Made by a program: the position numbers and the translations under genes
The notes under the pieces: generated by a model
What the model was told of the DNA's origin: nothing
Databases searched by the model: none
The model's input: the letters and a program-made list of their open reading frames with translations, nothing else
Origin: CAZBDV01 sp964490765
GTDB taxonomy: Bacteria > Cloacimonadota > Cloacimonadia > Cloacimonadales > JAJBBL01
Assembly: GCA_964490765.1 (NCBI GenBank)
Contig: CAZBDV010000042.1
Span: 1-16,961, forward strand
Length of the DNA: 16,961 bases
Reading direction: 5' to 3'
Shown: piece by piece, positions 8,863-16,468 of the stretch
Numbering within the stretch: position 1 is the first letter of the stretch
Layout: each line of letters starts with the position of its first letter

Positions 8863-11800
8863 ATGAAAAAGAGAGGATTTTTCTGCCTGATAGCTATCCT
8901 GGCTTCTCTATTCACTGCTGCCCTGGCTATTAATGAGACAGACAGATTTGGAGAACGTCCATTCATAGATATCTATGAGGTTACCGATGAGGTGATAGAA
9001 CAAGGATTGATACGTATTAAGTTTCAGAAAGAGTATACAGAATATCTTGATAATTCCTTAATTGAAAGAGATGAGAATGGCACGGTTATTTTCGGGATTC
9101 CTGCAATTGACGAACTGAACAACCATTTTCAAGTTAAATCTGCCAGCAAGCTCTTTGATTCTCCGGCTCTCAAGAAGGATTATGAATGGCGTCATCGCCT
9201 CTGGGGCTTTCATCTCTGGTATGAAATTCACTTTGACTCCAGAGAGGATATCAGAGATATTGTGATGGCCTATCGCGAATTAAGAGATGTTATTGACTGG
9301 GCAGAACCGGAATATATCAAAGCTTTGATCAGTGACCCCAATTACGACATCAGAGATACTATTACTAATCAGGGAAACTCTTCCCGCTGGACTCCAAACG
9401 ATCCTCAACTCAGTGACCAGTGGCACTACCATAACACAGGTCAGGCAGGTGGAACACTTGGAGCAGATATTGATCTTCTCGCTGCCTGGGATATAGAAAA
9501 GGGTCATTCTGATGTTTTAGTAGCAATAGTTGATGAAGGTATACAATACAGCCATCCTGACATATCAGCAAACATGTGGTCTGATATCGGATATAACTTT
9601 GTTGATAGCAGCAACACTATTAATCCCGGCAATCATGGTACTCATGTTGCAGGAACGGTTGCTGCAGTCAACAACAACAATGTTGGTGTATCCGGTATTG
9701 CCGGTGGTTCGGGAACTGGAGACGGGATAAGGCTGATGTCCTGTCAGGTATTCAGTGGTAGTTCCAGTGGAGGGTTTCATCTTGCACCCCTATATGCAGC
9801 AGATGAAGGTGCAGCCATATCCCAGAACAGCTGGGGTTATACTTCTGCCGGTGTCTATGAACAGGCCGTTCTTGATGCTATAGATTATTTTAATGCTAAT
9901 GGTGGTGGTAATGTCACTAATGGTGGCATCACTATCTTTGCTGCCGGTAACAGTAACGCCAGTGGCCAATGGTATCCCGGTTATTATACGGGTGCGTTTT
10001 CTGTAGCAGCAACTAATAATCAGGATATCAGATCCTCCTATTCCAATTATGGTACATGGGTAGATATATCCGCTCCTGGAGGTCAGACGAGTCCCAGTAA
10101 TGCCGGTGGCGTATTAAGTACTGTTAACGGCGGTGGTTATGCCTTCTATCAGGGAACCTCCATGGCCTGCCCACATGCTTCAGGGGTTGCAGCTCTTGTT
10201 ATCTCAAATGCCCACAGAGAAGGATGGTATCTCGCCAATGACGATATTGCTGACATCCTGAGGTATTCTACAGATGACCACTATGCGCAGAATCCCGGTT
10301 ATGTTGGACAATTGGGAACGGGAAGACTGAATGCCTATTCAGCTCTACTGGAATTGCAGGATATGCTGACAGGCATCATGAATCCTGCAAATTTCACTGC
10401 TACTACTATAGGGCCTTATCAGATAGATCTGACCTGGTCGAATAACAATGAAGATGATGATGTGTTAATTGTCTGGTCTCCTGATGGAGAGTTTGGAACA
10501 CCACAAGATGGTACACAGTATTCTATCGGCCAGACTCTACCTGGTGGTGGAGCAGTCCTGTATAACGGTAGTGCAAATATCTATCATCATACCAGCCTGG
10601 ACCCGGCAACTATGTATTATTACAAAGCTTTCTCCTGTAATGACGACATTCTCTATTCCAGCGGTAGAACAGCTACTGCTCTAACCGATTATATTCCTTT
10701 TACCCTCCCCTTCTCGGAAAACTTCAATTCTACCAGTCAAATTCCAAATTTCTGGGAAACTGCAGATATTCAAGGTGGTGGCCAAATCTGGCAGGTCGGT
10801 ACAGTCAGTAGTGGCCTATCAGGAACTACCGGCAATTATGCTCATGCATCCGGAACCCTGTTTGGATCAATCAACACAGACCTTATTACACCGACTCTTA
10901 ATCTATCAAATTATTCAGAAGTTTCGGTCTCTTTCACTCATTATGCCAGTGCTTCCTGGTTTGGCAGCCTAACAACGTCCTTTTCATTCAGTATCGATAA
11001 TGGTAGTAGCTGGTCAACAGTTGAGAGCTGGACCGGCAGCACTGCCAATCCCTCATATTTTAACGAAGATATCGAAAATGTTGCCGGCCATTCACAGGTT
11101 AGATTTAAATGGAATATAACCGGCACGCTGGCTGCTCATCTCTGGTGTGTGGATGATATAGAGATTACAGGAGTGGAATCTGGTCTTGCCCCACCAATCA
11201 ATCTCGTTGCAGAAGCCGGTAATGAGGAAGTATCTCTCAGCTGGTTACCACCAGCAACGGCTGAGCCGGAGAGTTACAATATCTATCGTGATACTGCCCT
11301 GATTGGCAATACTATCCAGACAGACTATAATGATACAAATGTTAATAATGGGACAACTTATCAGTATTTTGTCACAGCTATTTATGATGAAGGGGAATCG
11401 ATACCTTCTAATTCAGCTTATGCTACTCCTGTTGGACCTGATCTCTATCCACCTGAGGGTCTCTCTGCTGTTTCAGGTAATGGTATTGTATGGCTGGAGT
11501 GGGAAGAACCGGTTTCAGAAAGAGGAATTGACAGAGTCAATAACTCGACTGACAAGAGCAGAAGAAATGATACTGTGCGTTCCGAATTACTCGGCTATAA
11601 TGTCTACAGAGACGGAACGATGATCAATTTAGAAACTGTTTTGGAAACAGTCTATGAAGACACAGAAGTGGTCAATGGCCAGACATATCAATATTTTGTA
11701 ACTGCAATATATGACGAGGGTGAATCTGATCCTTCAAACATAATAGAAGCAACCCCTCAAGCGTCTAATTATGAGCAGATAGAGATCGTCTTTATCGATG

Positions 11801-12825
11801 AGAACCGTAACAACAGAGAAATACCTACTCAGATCTTCCTGCCACTGGAAGATAATTCGCAACTTGCCAATGAGTCATCACACCCATTTATAGTCTTTGG
11901 TCATGGCTGGATTTCACCATATTATACCTATCAAGCTTTATGGGAAGAGGTAGTACCTAACGGCTGGATAATGGCATTTCCAACTACAGAGGGGGGACTC
12001 TCTCCCGATCATAATGAGTTTGCTCTTGATCTGAGGTTTCTAAGTTTCGCCATTCCCGAAGCGGGAAATGATATCGAATCTCCTCTTTATAACAGAATAG
12101 AACCAATATCAATCGTTATGGGACACTCTATGGGGGGTGGTTGTAGCGTACTGGCAGCGAGTTATGAAAACAGCTTCTCGTCACTGGTGACCCTGGCAGC
12201 TGTTGGCAATACTGACCCTTCAGCCATTGATGCAGCAGAAGGAGTAGAACTCCCTTCACTGACCTTTGCTGGGACGGCAGATATCATTACACCACCCGGA
12301 ACAAATCAATTGCCGATATATAACAACCTGAACTCTGTCTATAAGGGTTATATCTCTCTTGATGGTGTTACTCACAGCGGGATTTATTCCAACAATATCG
12401 TTTTCGATATCCTGAACACCTGGCTTCAATTCATTATCTCCGAAGATTTTGATTACCTGGATGATCTGGAAGATATGCTGGCTTCTTATGAGATTAATGA
12501 AAACCTGACCTATATGATAGAGAATAACTATACTAATATTGAAGATACCGTGGTCGATCTATATGAAACTATGACGGTAGAGAATTATCCCAATCCTTTC
12601 AACCCGGTAACGACCTTCAGAATTATAATGCCACAGGCTTCACAACTGACATTAACTGTTTATAACATAAGAGGTCAGGTAGTAGAAATTTTGGCAGACG
12701 ACTATTATCAATCCGGAGAACATCTCATCAACTGGAATGGTGACCGGCACGGTTCCGGAGTATACTTCTACAGGCTGGAAGCCGGGAAGGATATAAAGAC
12801 CGGCAAATGTATCTTACTGAAATAA
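8863..12825 (+). CDS. Subtilase (S8) fused to an alpha/beta-hydrolase, with C-terminal sorting domain, 1320 aa
   Basis: A predicted exported bifunctional enzyme. The ATG is preceded by AAGGAT (8851-8856); the signal peptide is residues 1-22 (ALA-IN). The prodomain (27-150, ending WAEPEYIK) and protease domain (about 180-480) parallel subtilase 1. The triad is D224 (VAIVDEG), H258 (NHGTHVAGT) and S433 (GTSMACPHASG), with oxyanion N363. Next come an Fn3-like unit (~500-605), a jelly-roll/MAM-like domain (610-770) and two Fn3 modules (775-856, 862-968, the second with a ~22-residue charged insert). An alpha/beta-hydrolase domain follows (971-1235) with S1089 (GHSMGGG), D1140 (GTADI) and H1171 (THSG). 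Residues 1237-1320 are a FlgD-Ig-like / Por-type sorting domain (NYPNPFNP, GVYFYRLEAG, ending CILLK), which implies type IX-like export and surface anchoring or release. Both active sites look intact. Glu after the catalytic Asp, where Thr, Ser or Gly is usual, is an oddity. Confidence 0.95.
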   Translation: MKKRGFFCLIAILASLFTAALAINETDRFGERPFIDIYEVTDEVIEQGLIRIKFQKEYTEYLDNSLIERDENGTVIFGIPAIDELNNHFQVKSASKLFDSPALKKDYEWRHRLWGFHLWYEIHFDSREDIRDIVMAYRELRDVIDWAEPEYIKALISDPNYDIRDTITNQGNSSRWTPNDPQLSDQWHYHNTGQAGGTLGADIDLLAAWDIEKGHSDVLVAIVDEGIQYSHPDISANMWSDIGYNFVDSSNTINPGNHGTHVAGTVAAVNNNNVGVSGIAGGSGTGDGIRLMSCQVFSGSSSGGFHLAPLYAADEGAAISQNSWGYTSAGVYEQAVLDAIDYFNANGGGNVTNGGITIFAAGNSNASGQWYPGYYTGAFSVAATNNQDIRSSYSNYGTWVDISAPGGQTSPSNAGGVLSTVNGGGYAFYQGTSMACPHASGVAALVISNAHREGWYLANDDIADILRYSTDDHYAQNPGYVGQLGTGRLNAYSALLELQDMLTGIMNPANFTATTIGPYQIDLTWSNNNEDDDVLIVWSPDGEFGTPQDGTQYSIGQTLPGGGAVLYNGSANIYHHTSLDPATMYYYKAFSCNDDILYSSGRTATALTDYIPFTLPFSENFNSTSQIPNFWETADIQGGGQIWQVGTVSSGLSGTTGNYAHASGTLFGSINTDLITPTLNLSNYSEVSVSFTHYASASWFGSLTTSFSFSIDNGSSWSTVESWTGSTANPSYFNEDIENVAGHSQVRFKWNITGTLAAHLWCVDDIEITGVESGLAPPINLVAEAGNEEVSLSWLPPATAEPESYNIYRDTALIGNTIQTDYNDTNVNNGTTYQYFVTAIYDEGESIPSNSAYATPVGPDLYPPEGLSAVSGNGIVWLEWEEPVSERGIDRVNNSTDKSRRNDTVRSELLGYNVYRDGTMINLETVLETVYEDTEVVNGQTYQYFVTAIYDEGESDPSNIIEATPQASNYEQIEIVFIDENRNNREIPTQIFLPLEDNSQLANESSHPFIVFGHGWISPYYTYQALWEEVVPNGWIMAFPTTEGGLSPDHNEFALDLRFLSFAIPEAGNDIESPLYNRIEPISIVMGHSMGGGCSVLAASYENSFSSLVTLAAVGNTDPSAIDAAEGVELPSLTFAGTADIITPPGTNQLPIYNNLNSVYKGYISLDGVTHSGIYSNNIVFDILNTWLQFIISEDFDYLDDLEDMLASYEINENLTYMIENNYTNIEDTVVDLYETMTVENYPNPFNPVTTFRIIMPQASQLTLTVYNIRGQVVEILADDYYQSGEHLINWNGDRHGSGVYFYRLEAGKDIKTGKCILLK

Positions 12826-12934
12826 AGGTGAGATTCTAACAATACAGAGGAATGTAATTATGCTTGATAAAAACCGCAAGTAGTAAGCGGATGCTCTGTT
12901 TATATCAATGTTGCTACAAGATATGGAGGTAAGG

Positions 12935-13774
12935 ATGAAGAGAATGCTGACAGTTTTCTCTCTCTTAATAACCCTGATGTTTATGATCAGTTGTGAGAGA
13001 GAATTTTCTGATGAAGTATATGATGAGATGAGTTACTGGACTGATAACTACTTTCAGCAGAATAATGTTATGACTCCCGATCCGGGAAGCAGGATAATAG
13101 ATGCAAAAGTCGATGGAGTCTGGAGCCAATTTGAACTTAAGAAATTTCCGGAATCGTTTATGGAATGGAATACCGGGCGTAGAATTGCCACACTTGACCG
13201 TTTCCGCAGGATGGAAAGACCAGAACTCGCCGGACCGCATAACGGGATAGTAGCAACTTACGGTATAAGAAGAAGTGATACACAATTCAAACTGAATAAC
13301 GCTGTCAAAGGGTTGGGTTTCGTTCCAAAATACGAAAAGTTACCCGAAATACTGGAATTGCTCGAAAGTACCAAAGATGATGAGCTTGAGCAAAAACTCG
13401 ATGTCCTGCAACATTTATACGAAAATGCCGAAGAATTCTTCGACCTCGATAAACAGGGTTCACTGGAACTCTATTCTGTTCCGGAATTCGAGACTCAAAG
13501 CTTCCTGAACCAGATGACAAATCCAATATCGACCATTGTATTCCTCGATATACCTTCCTTTAAATTGAAAACTATCGTCAGACTGCTTCATCCCGAAGAT
13601 CCGGATCTCACTGAATATGAAAAAATGTTGATCAGATACGTCAATGACGTGTATCAGTACTTCCATGGCGATCCGGGAAAGGATTACAGTACGGTGATAT
13701 ACTATGTGACTGAAATCTATGATAACTCTCCCGGAAGACCTGATGCCAGAGGATTGAAAGTAACCGGAGAATAA
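12935..13774 (+). CDS. Lipoprotein of unknown family, 279 aa
   Basis: I do not recognise this protein. The ATG at 12935 is chosen over an in-frame ATG at 12908 because GGAGG (12925-12929) lies 5 nt upstream and it starts a compact lipoprotein signal: MKRML, a hydrophobic run, then the lipobox-like MISC with C20 as the predicted lipidated cysteine. The mature part is charged and mostly polar with no further membrane segment. Residues about 130-175 look helical and acidic (LEQKLDVLQHLYENAEEFF). A Leu/Tyr-rich segment near the C-terminus contains YEKMLIRYVNDVYQYFHGD. It follows the fusion protease gene by 109 bp with no terminator seen, so it may share that transcript. In that gap a 7-codon ORF (12860-12883) behind AGAGG is too short to call. 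A periplasm-facing outer-membrane lipoprotein is the likely location; the role is unknown. Confidence 0.85.
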   Translation: MKRMLTVFSLLITLMFMISCEREFSDEVYDEMSYWTDNYFQQNNVMTPDPGSRIIDAKVDGVWSQFELKKFPESFMEWNTGRRIATLDRFRRMERPELAGPHNGIVATYGIRRSDTQFKLNNAVKGLGFVPKYEKLPEILELLESTKDDELEQKLDVLQHLYENAEEFFDLDKQGSLELYSVPEFETQSFLNQMTNPISTIVFLDIPSFKLKTIVRLLHPEDPDLTEYEKMLIRYVNDVYQYFHGDPGKDYSTVIYYVTEIYDNSPGRPDARGLKVTGE

Positions 13775-13778
13775 GAAT

Positions 13779-13850
13779 GCGGCTTCCCCGTTATGTTTGA
13801 GTTAAGTCAATGGTGATAAGCCGCTTATTAACGGGCATTGCCGGAGGCAG
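13779..13850 (+). other. Interleaved inverted repeats (possible pseudoknot or switch) after the lipoprotein gene
   Basis: Starting 5 bp after the stop codon are two perfect 7-bp inverted repeats in A-B-A'-B' order: GCGGCTT (13779-13785) with AAGCCGC (13818-13824), and CCCGTTA (13787-13793) with TAACGGG (13829-13835). As RNA they could form a pseudoknot or two mutually exclusive hairpins. A small TTGA/TCAA hairpin (13797-13810) sits in the loop, and TGCC/GGCA (13839-13849) follows. There is no T-run after either stem, so this is not a standard intrinsic terminator. Further on, AATCTC (13852-13857) and GAGATT (13883-13888) form another, longer-range pair. The pairing is seen; the function is unknown. 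Confidence 0.5.
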
Positions 13851-13933
13851 AAATCTCTAAAATTGCTTTACTGCTGCATTTCGAGATTAGCCATTTTGTA
13901 ATTAGCTCTAAAAAACAAAAAAAGAGAAAAAGC

Positions 13934-13961
13934 TTGACAGAGTTACCCTATGTTGTAAAAG
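13934..13961 (+). promoter_or_regulatory. Candidate promoter in the long gap before the gene at 14322
   Basis: TTGACA (13934-13939), preceded by an A-rich stretch (13909-13931), is followed after 16 bp by TAAAAG (13956-13961), a 4/6 match to TATAAT. If used, it leaves a leader of about 350 nt before the ATG at 14322. The rest of the 547-bp gap (13775-14321) contains the inverted repeats at its left end and one doubtful small ORF at its right. I see no tRNA, known riboswitch or repeat array there. Confidence 0.35.
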
Positions 13962-14140
13962 AGTATTGTAAATTGAAATGGTTTTAATCGACAGTGACTC
14001 TGAATGTAAGGAGTGTGATTGAAGATTAAAGTGAATTGAATTTCGCAAACAGGTTTTTTGCTTCTCTGGAAAGCAAAATAAAAGATAGCAGATTGCCGGT
14101 TAGGTGGCGATTTGTTGGTTCTTTTTCATTAAGGATGTTT

Positions 14141-14305
14141 ATGGAAGAAACATTTCGTAAACAGTTTTTGTTTATGGGCTGTAATGTCACAAAGGAAACA
14201 TCGCCTTCTGGCGAGAGAGAAAGTTCTTTATATTTCGATAATCAAATGGTATCCGGTCGGATATCTTATACAGGAACGAACACGGAAAGAAACAGTTATT
14301 TTTAA
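14141..14305 (+). CDS. Doubtful 54-codon small ORF in the leader of the next gene
   Basis: An ATG at 14141 is preceded by AAGGA (14131-14135), and the 12-mer ATTAAGGATGTT before it also precedes the start of the fusion protease at 8863. The product (MEETFRKQFLF...TERNSYF) is polar, has no signal peptide or membrane segment, and resembles nothing I know. It ends 16 bp before the next ATG. A real small protein, a leader ORF affecting the next gene and chance are all possible. The good ribosome binding site is the main argument in favour. Confidence 0.25.
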   Translation: MEETFRKQFLFMGCNVTKETSPSGERESSLYFDNQMVSGRISYTGTNTERNSYF

Positions 14306-14321
14306 CTACAAGGAGACAGTT

Positions 14322-15410
14322 ATGAAACGGAAATTGTTCGTTTTTATGTTCCTGGTTCTGGCTTTTGGATTATTTACTCACACGGCTCATGCATATGATA
14401 TTCTGGAATTGGACTTCGGACCAAGTCCAGCGATCGGCACCTGGGGATTTACAACTCTACCTGGCTGGGGTATTCATAATATCACAGAAGTTGGAGCAGT
14501 TCTTCAGGTCAACTGGTCTGTTGATATCATCGCTCCGGGTGATGCATCCGTAAGACAACTGTGGATTCAATCCCCAGTGGGAGAAAGTAACGCTGATCCC
14601 CCAGTGTTACTCGGGATATTTGAAAATATCAACGGTCCACTTCCACAATCATTTGGTGGTACTGTGACAGAGTTCAACACTCAATATATCACAGGTGACT
14701 GGAAGATGTGGCTGACAGATGATGCAGGAACAGGTAATGCGGAAGTTAAAGTCGTATGTACCTTCCTCTATGCTGATCTGACAGTACCGGTAGAGCTATC
14801 GGTATTCACAGCATCTGTTATCGCCAATGACCTGGTTGAATTGCAGTGGGTCTCAGAGACCGAATCCAATATGCTAGGCTATCATGTCTATCGTGGCACA
14901 GAGAATGATTATAATGCTGCTCAAAAGATCACGCATGCAATCATTCCGGCACACAATACCTCTGTAACAACTCAGTATAATTATGCAGATCATGACGTTT
15001 ACATGAACACGACATATTATTACTGGTTAGAGAGTGTTGATCTCGATATGACAAATAGCCTGCATGGACCGATCTCGGTAATAATCCAGGATGAGGAAGA
15101 AGTACCCGGACCAGGGTATGTCAATTCCTTACACCAGAACTATCCCAATCCGATACCTTTTAACAACCCGAATACGACTATCAAGTACAGTCTGCGTGAA
15201 AATGTAGATATTATGAGCTTGAAAGTCTATAACGTTCGTGGACAATTAGTCAGGACTCTTGTTCCTGAAGGTCCTCACGCTAAGGGTGAATATCAGGTAA
15301 ACTGGGATGGTAGGAATGAAATTGGTCAATCTGTAACATCAGGTATTTACTTCTACAGAATGTCAACACCAACTTTCGATAGAATCGAAAAGATGATCTT
15401 AGTGAAGTAA
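14322..15410 (+). CDS. Small secreted protein with P-domain-like N-terminus, Fn3-like unit and C-terminal sorting domain, 362 aa
   Basis: The ATG at 14322 follows AAGGAG (14310-14315) by 6 nt and opens a signal peptide (residues 1-24, cleaved after HAHA-like THTAHA). The frame is also open upstream, but an earlier start would bury the signal peptide. Residues 25-154 are a beta-rich domain; the stretch RQLWIQSPVGES ... ITGDWKMWLTDDAGTG recalls the P/Homo-B domain of proprotein convertases and many FCB exported enzymes, though I hold this lightly. Residues 155-266 begin with the common VPVELSVFTA Fn3-like unit. Residues 270-362 are a FlgD-Ig-like sorting domain; its usual NPFNP motif is expanded to NPIPFNNPN, and it ends FYRMSTPTFDRIEKMILVK. 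No catalytic motif is visible, so a binding or structural surface role is likely. A strong terminator follows 27 bp after the stop. Confidence 0.92.
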   Translation: MKRKLFVFMFLVLAFGLFTHTAHAYDILELDFGPSPAIGTWGFTTLPGWGIHNITEVGAVLQVNWSVDIIAPGDASVRQLWIQSPVGESNADPPVLLGIFENINGPLPQSFGGTVTEFNTQYITGDWKMWLTDDAGTGNAEVKVVCTFLYADLTVPVELSVFTASVIANDLVELQWVSETESNMLGYHVYRGTENDYNAAQKITHAIIPAHNTSVTTQYNYADHDVYMNTTYYYWLESVDLDMTNSLHGPISVIIQDEEEVPGPGYVNSLHQNYPNPIPFNNPNTTIKYSLRENVDIMSLKVYNVRGQLVRTLVPEGPHAKGEYQVNWDGRNEIGQSVTSGIYFYRMSTPTFDRIEKMILVK

Positions 15411-15437
15411 GCTGACCAAAACAGGATTTGAACTAGT

Positions 15438-15464
15438 GGGGCGATGGCAACATCGCCCCTTTTT
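15438..15464 (+). terminator. Strong intrinsic terminator after the 362-aa secreted protein gene
   Basis: A perfect 9-bp GC-rich stem (GGGGCGATG with CATCGCCCC) closes a GCAA (GNRA-type) tetraloop and is followed directly by five T residues (15460-15464). It points along the + strand and ends only 22 bp before the GTG of the membrane protein gene. This also rules out an apparent upstream GTG start for that gene at 15436, which would lie in the hairpin. Confidence 0.93.
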
Positions 15465-15486
15465 ACGTAGCGGGGAAAGGTGTTTA

Positions 15487-16176
15487 GTGGAATCAAGAGA
15501 TAAAATATTATCGTTGCTGAATATAACTGTCTTCCTGGCCATGGTCGTTGTAAATGCTCTGGCAAATTCACTCCCTATTGCCGGTAAAACTACAGGGGAA
15601 CTCTCTGCTCAATATCCCAATCTCTTTGTTCCTGCAGGTTTTACCTTTTCGATCTGGGGCTTGATCTATCTCCTCCTCTTTTGTTTTATTATATATCAGG
15701 CAAGAAGTATCTTCAGTTCAATAAAAAACATTTCTCTTTTGCATGATAAAATAAGTTACCTCTTTTTTCTTTCCTGCCTTCTGAATATTGCCTGGATATT
15801 TTCCTGGCATCTGGAATTTGTTCTGCTGTCAGTGGTTATTATGTTGCTACTACTCTTAACTCTTATAATAATCTATCTCCGACTGAATATCGGGAAAGAA
15901 GAAGCTAATCCATATAAGAAACTGTTTGTCCATATACCTTTCAGTATCTATCTCGGCTGGATATCAATAGCTACAATCGCAAATATCACAGCTTTTCTGG
16001 TCTCTATCAACTGGAATCAATTCGGAATGAGTGAAGAATTCTGGTTTGTTGCGTTGCTTACTATCAGTATAATTCTGGCTTTAGTTGTGCTTTATCGGCA
16101 CAAAGACTTCTTCTTCACTCTGGTTGTTGCCTGGGCATTGATAGGGATCTTTGCAAAACATCTTATAAATCTCTGA
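15487..16176 (+). CDS. TspO/MBR-like (tryptophan-rich sensory protein) integral membrane protein, 229 aa
   Basis: The GTG at 15487 has GGGAAAGG ending 6 nt upstream. The protein is almost entirely hydrophobic with about seven predicted helices (7-29, 48-71, 89-107, 109-133, 147-172, 181-203, 206-226). The N-terminal NALANSLP and the second-helix motif PAGFTFSIWGLIY (49-61), with further Trp at 103, 107 and later, match the TspO/MBR tryptophan-rich sensory family and its longer bacterial relatives. Classical TspO has five helices and ~160 residues, so this belongs to a longer subgroup. Known TspO proteins bind porphyrins or other hydrophobic ligands; the ligand here is unknown. It sits directly behind a terminator with little room for its own promoter and has no evident functional link to the secreted proteins. 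Confidence 0.8.
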   Translation: MESRDKILSLLNITVFLAMVVVNALANSLPIAGKTTGELSAQYPNLFVPAGFTFSIWGLIYLLLFCFIIYQARSIFSSIKNISLLHDKISYLFFLSCLLNIAWIFSWHLEFVLLSVVIMLLLLLTLIIIYLRLNIGKEEANPYKKLFVHIPFSIYLGWISIATIANITAFLVSINWNQFGMSEEFWFVALLTISIILALVVLYRHKDFFFTLVVAWALIGIFAKHLINL

Positions 16177-16468
16177 TTTTTTTGATATCTCTTTCATTCA
16201 GATCATTATTCAAAGTTTTCTTGGAAATCTAACTACAGAGCAGGTATTTTTAACCTACCCAAGTCATATTTGACACCCTACGGTTACACCTGCCCACGAT
16301 GTTGTCACCCTTATATGTCATTACCAGCTTCACTCTGTCATATTTTCTGTCGATAATTTCCCCTACAGAATTGCATAATTCATCAACCACAGCATATCTG
16401 TAAACTTTGGAACAAAGAATGCAATTTATCTATGATAGTGAGAATTAACAGAAAAAGACGGAGGATAA
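16177..16468. other. 292-bp gap between the TspO-like and GLUG genes; no convincing gene
   Basis: A run of seven T lies just after the TspO-like stop codon but has no strong stem before it. On the - strand a 60-codon stretch free of stops (16250-16429) reads plausibly as protein (ending NMTWVG), but it has no ATG at its head and no ribosome binding site, so it is at most a gene remnant. TGTCA occurs at 16303, 16316 and 16336 and TGACA at 16271. ATATGTCA (16313-16320) matches one arm of the palindrome at 8823. A candidate promoter at 16407-16436 closes the gap. Confidence 0.4.
16407..16436 (+). promoter_or_regulatory. Candidate promoter for the GLUG-repeat gene
   Basis: TTGGAA (16407-16412, 4/6 match to TTGACA) and TATGAT (16431-16436, 5/6 match to TATAAT) are separated by 18 bp and end 32 bp before the GTG start. 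A perfect TTGACA further up (16270-16275) has no matching -10. Confidence 0.4.

Noticed and set aside
12860..12883. Seven-codon ORF behind AGAGG between the fusion gene and the lipoprotein gene
   Set aside because: Such short ORFs arise often by chance, and nothing else marks it as a leader peptide.
14184..14321. Upstream extension of the 362-aa secreted protein to 14184
   Set aside because: The extension adds 46 polar residues before a clear signal peptide. The ATG at 14322 has a strong AAGGAG at the right distance.
15436..15486. GTG at 15436 as start of the TspO-like protein
   Set aside because: It would place the start codon and first residues within a perfect intrinsic terminator hairpin and add a charged, non-family N-terminus. 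The GTG at 15487 has a ribosome site.
16270..16275. Perfect TTGACA as a promoter of the GLUG gene
   Set aside because: No acceptable -10 lies 15-19 bp downstream, and it is far from the start. The site at 16407-16436 fits better.
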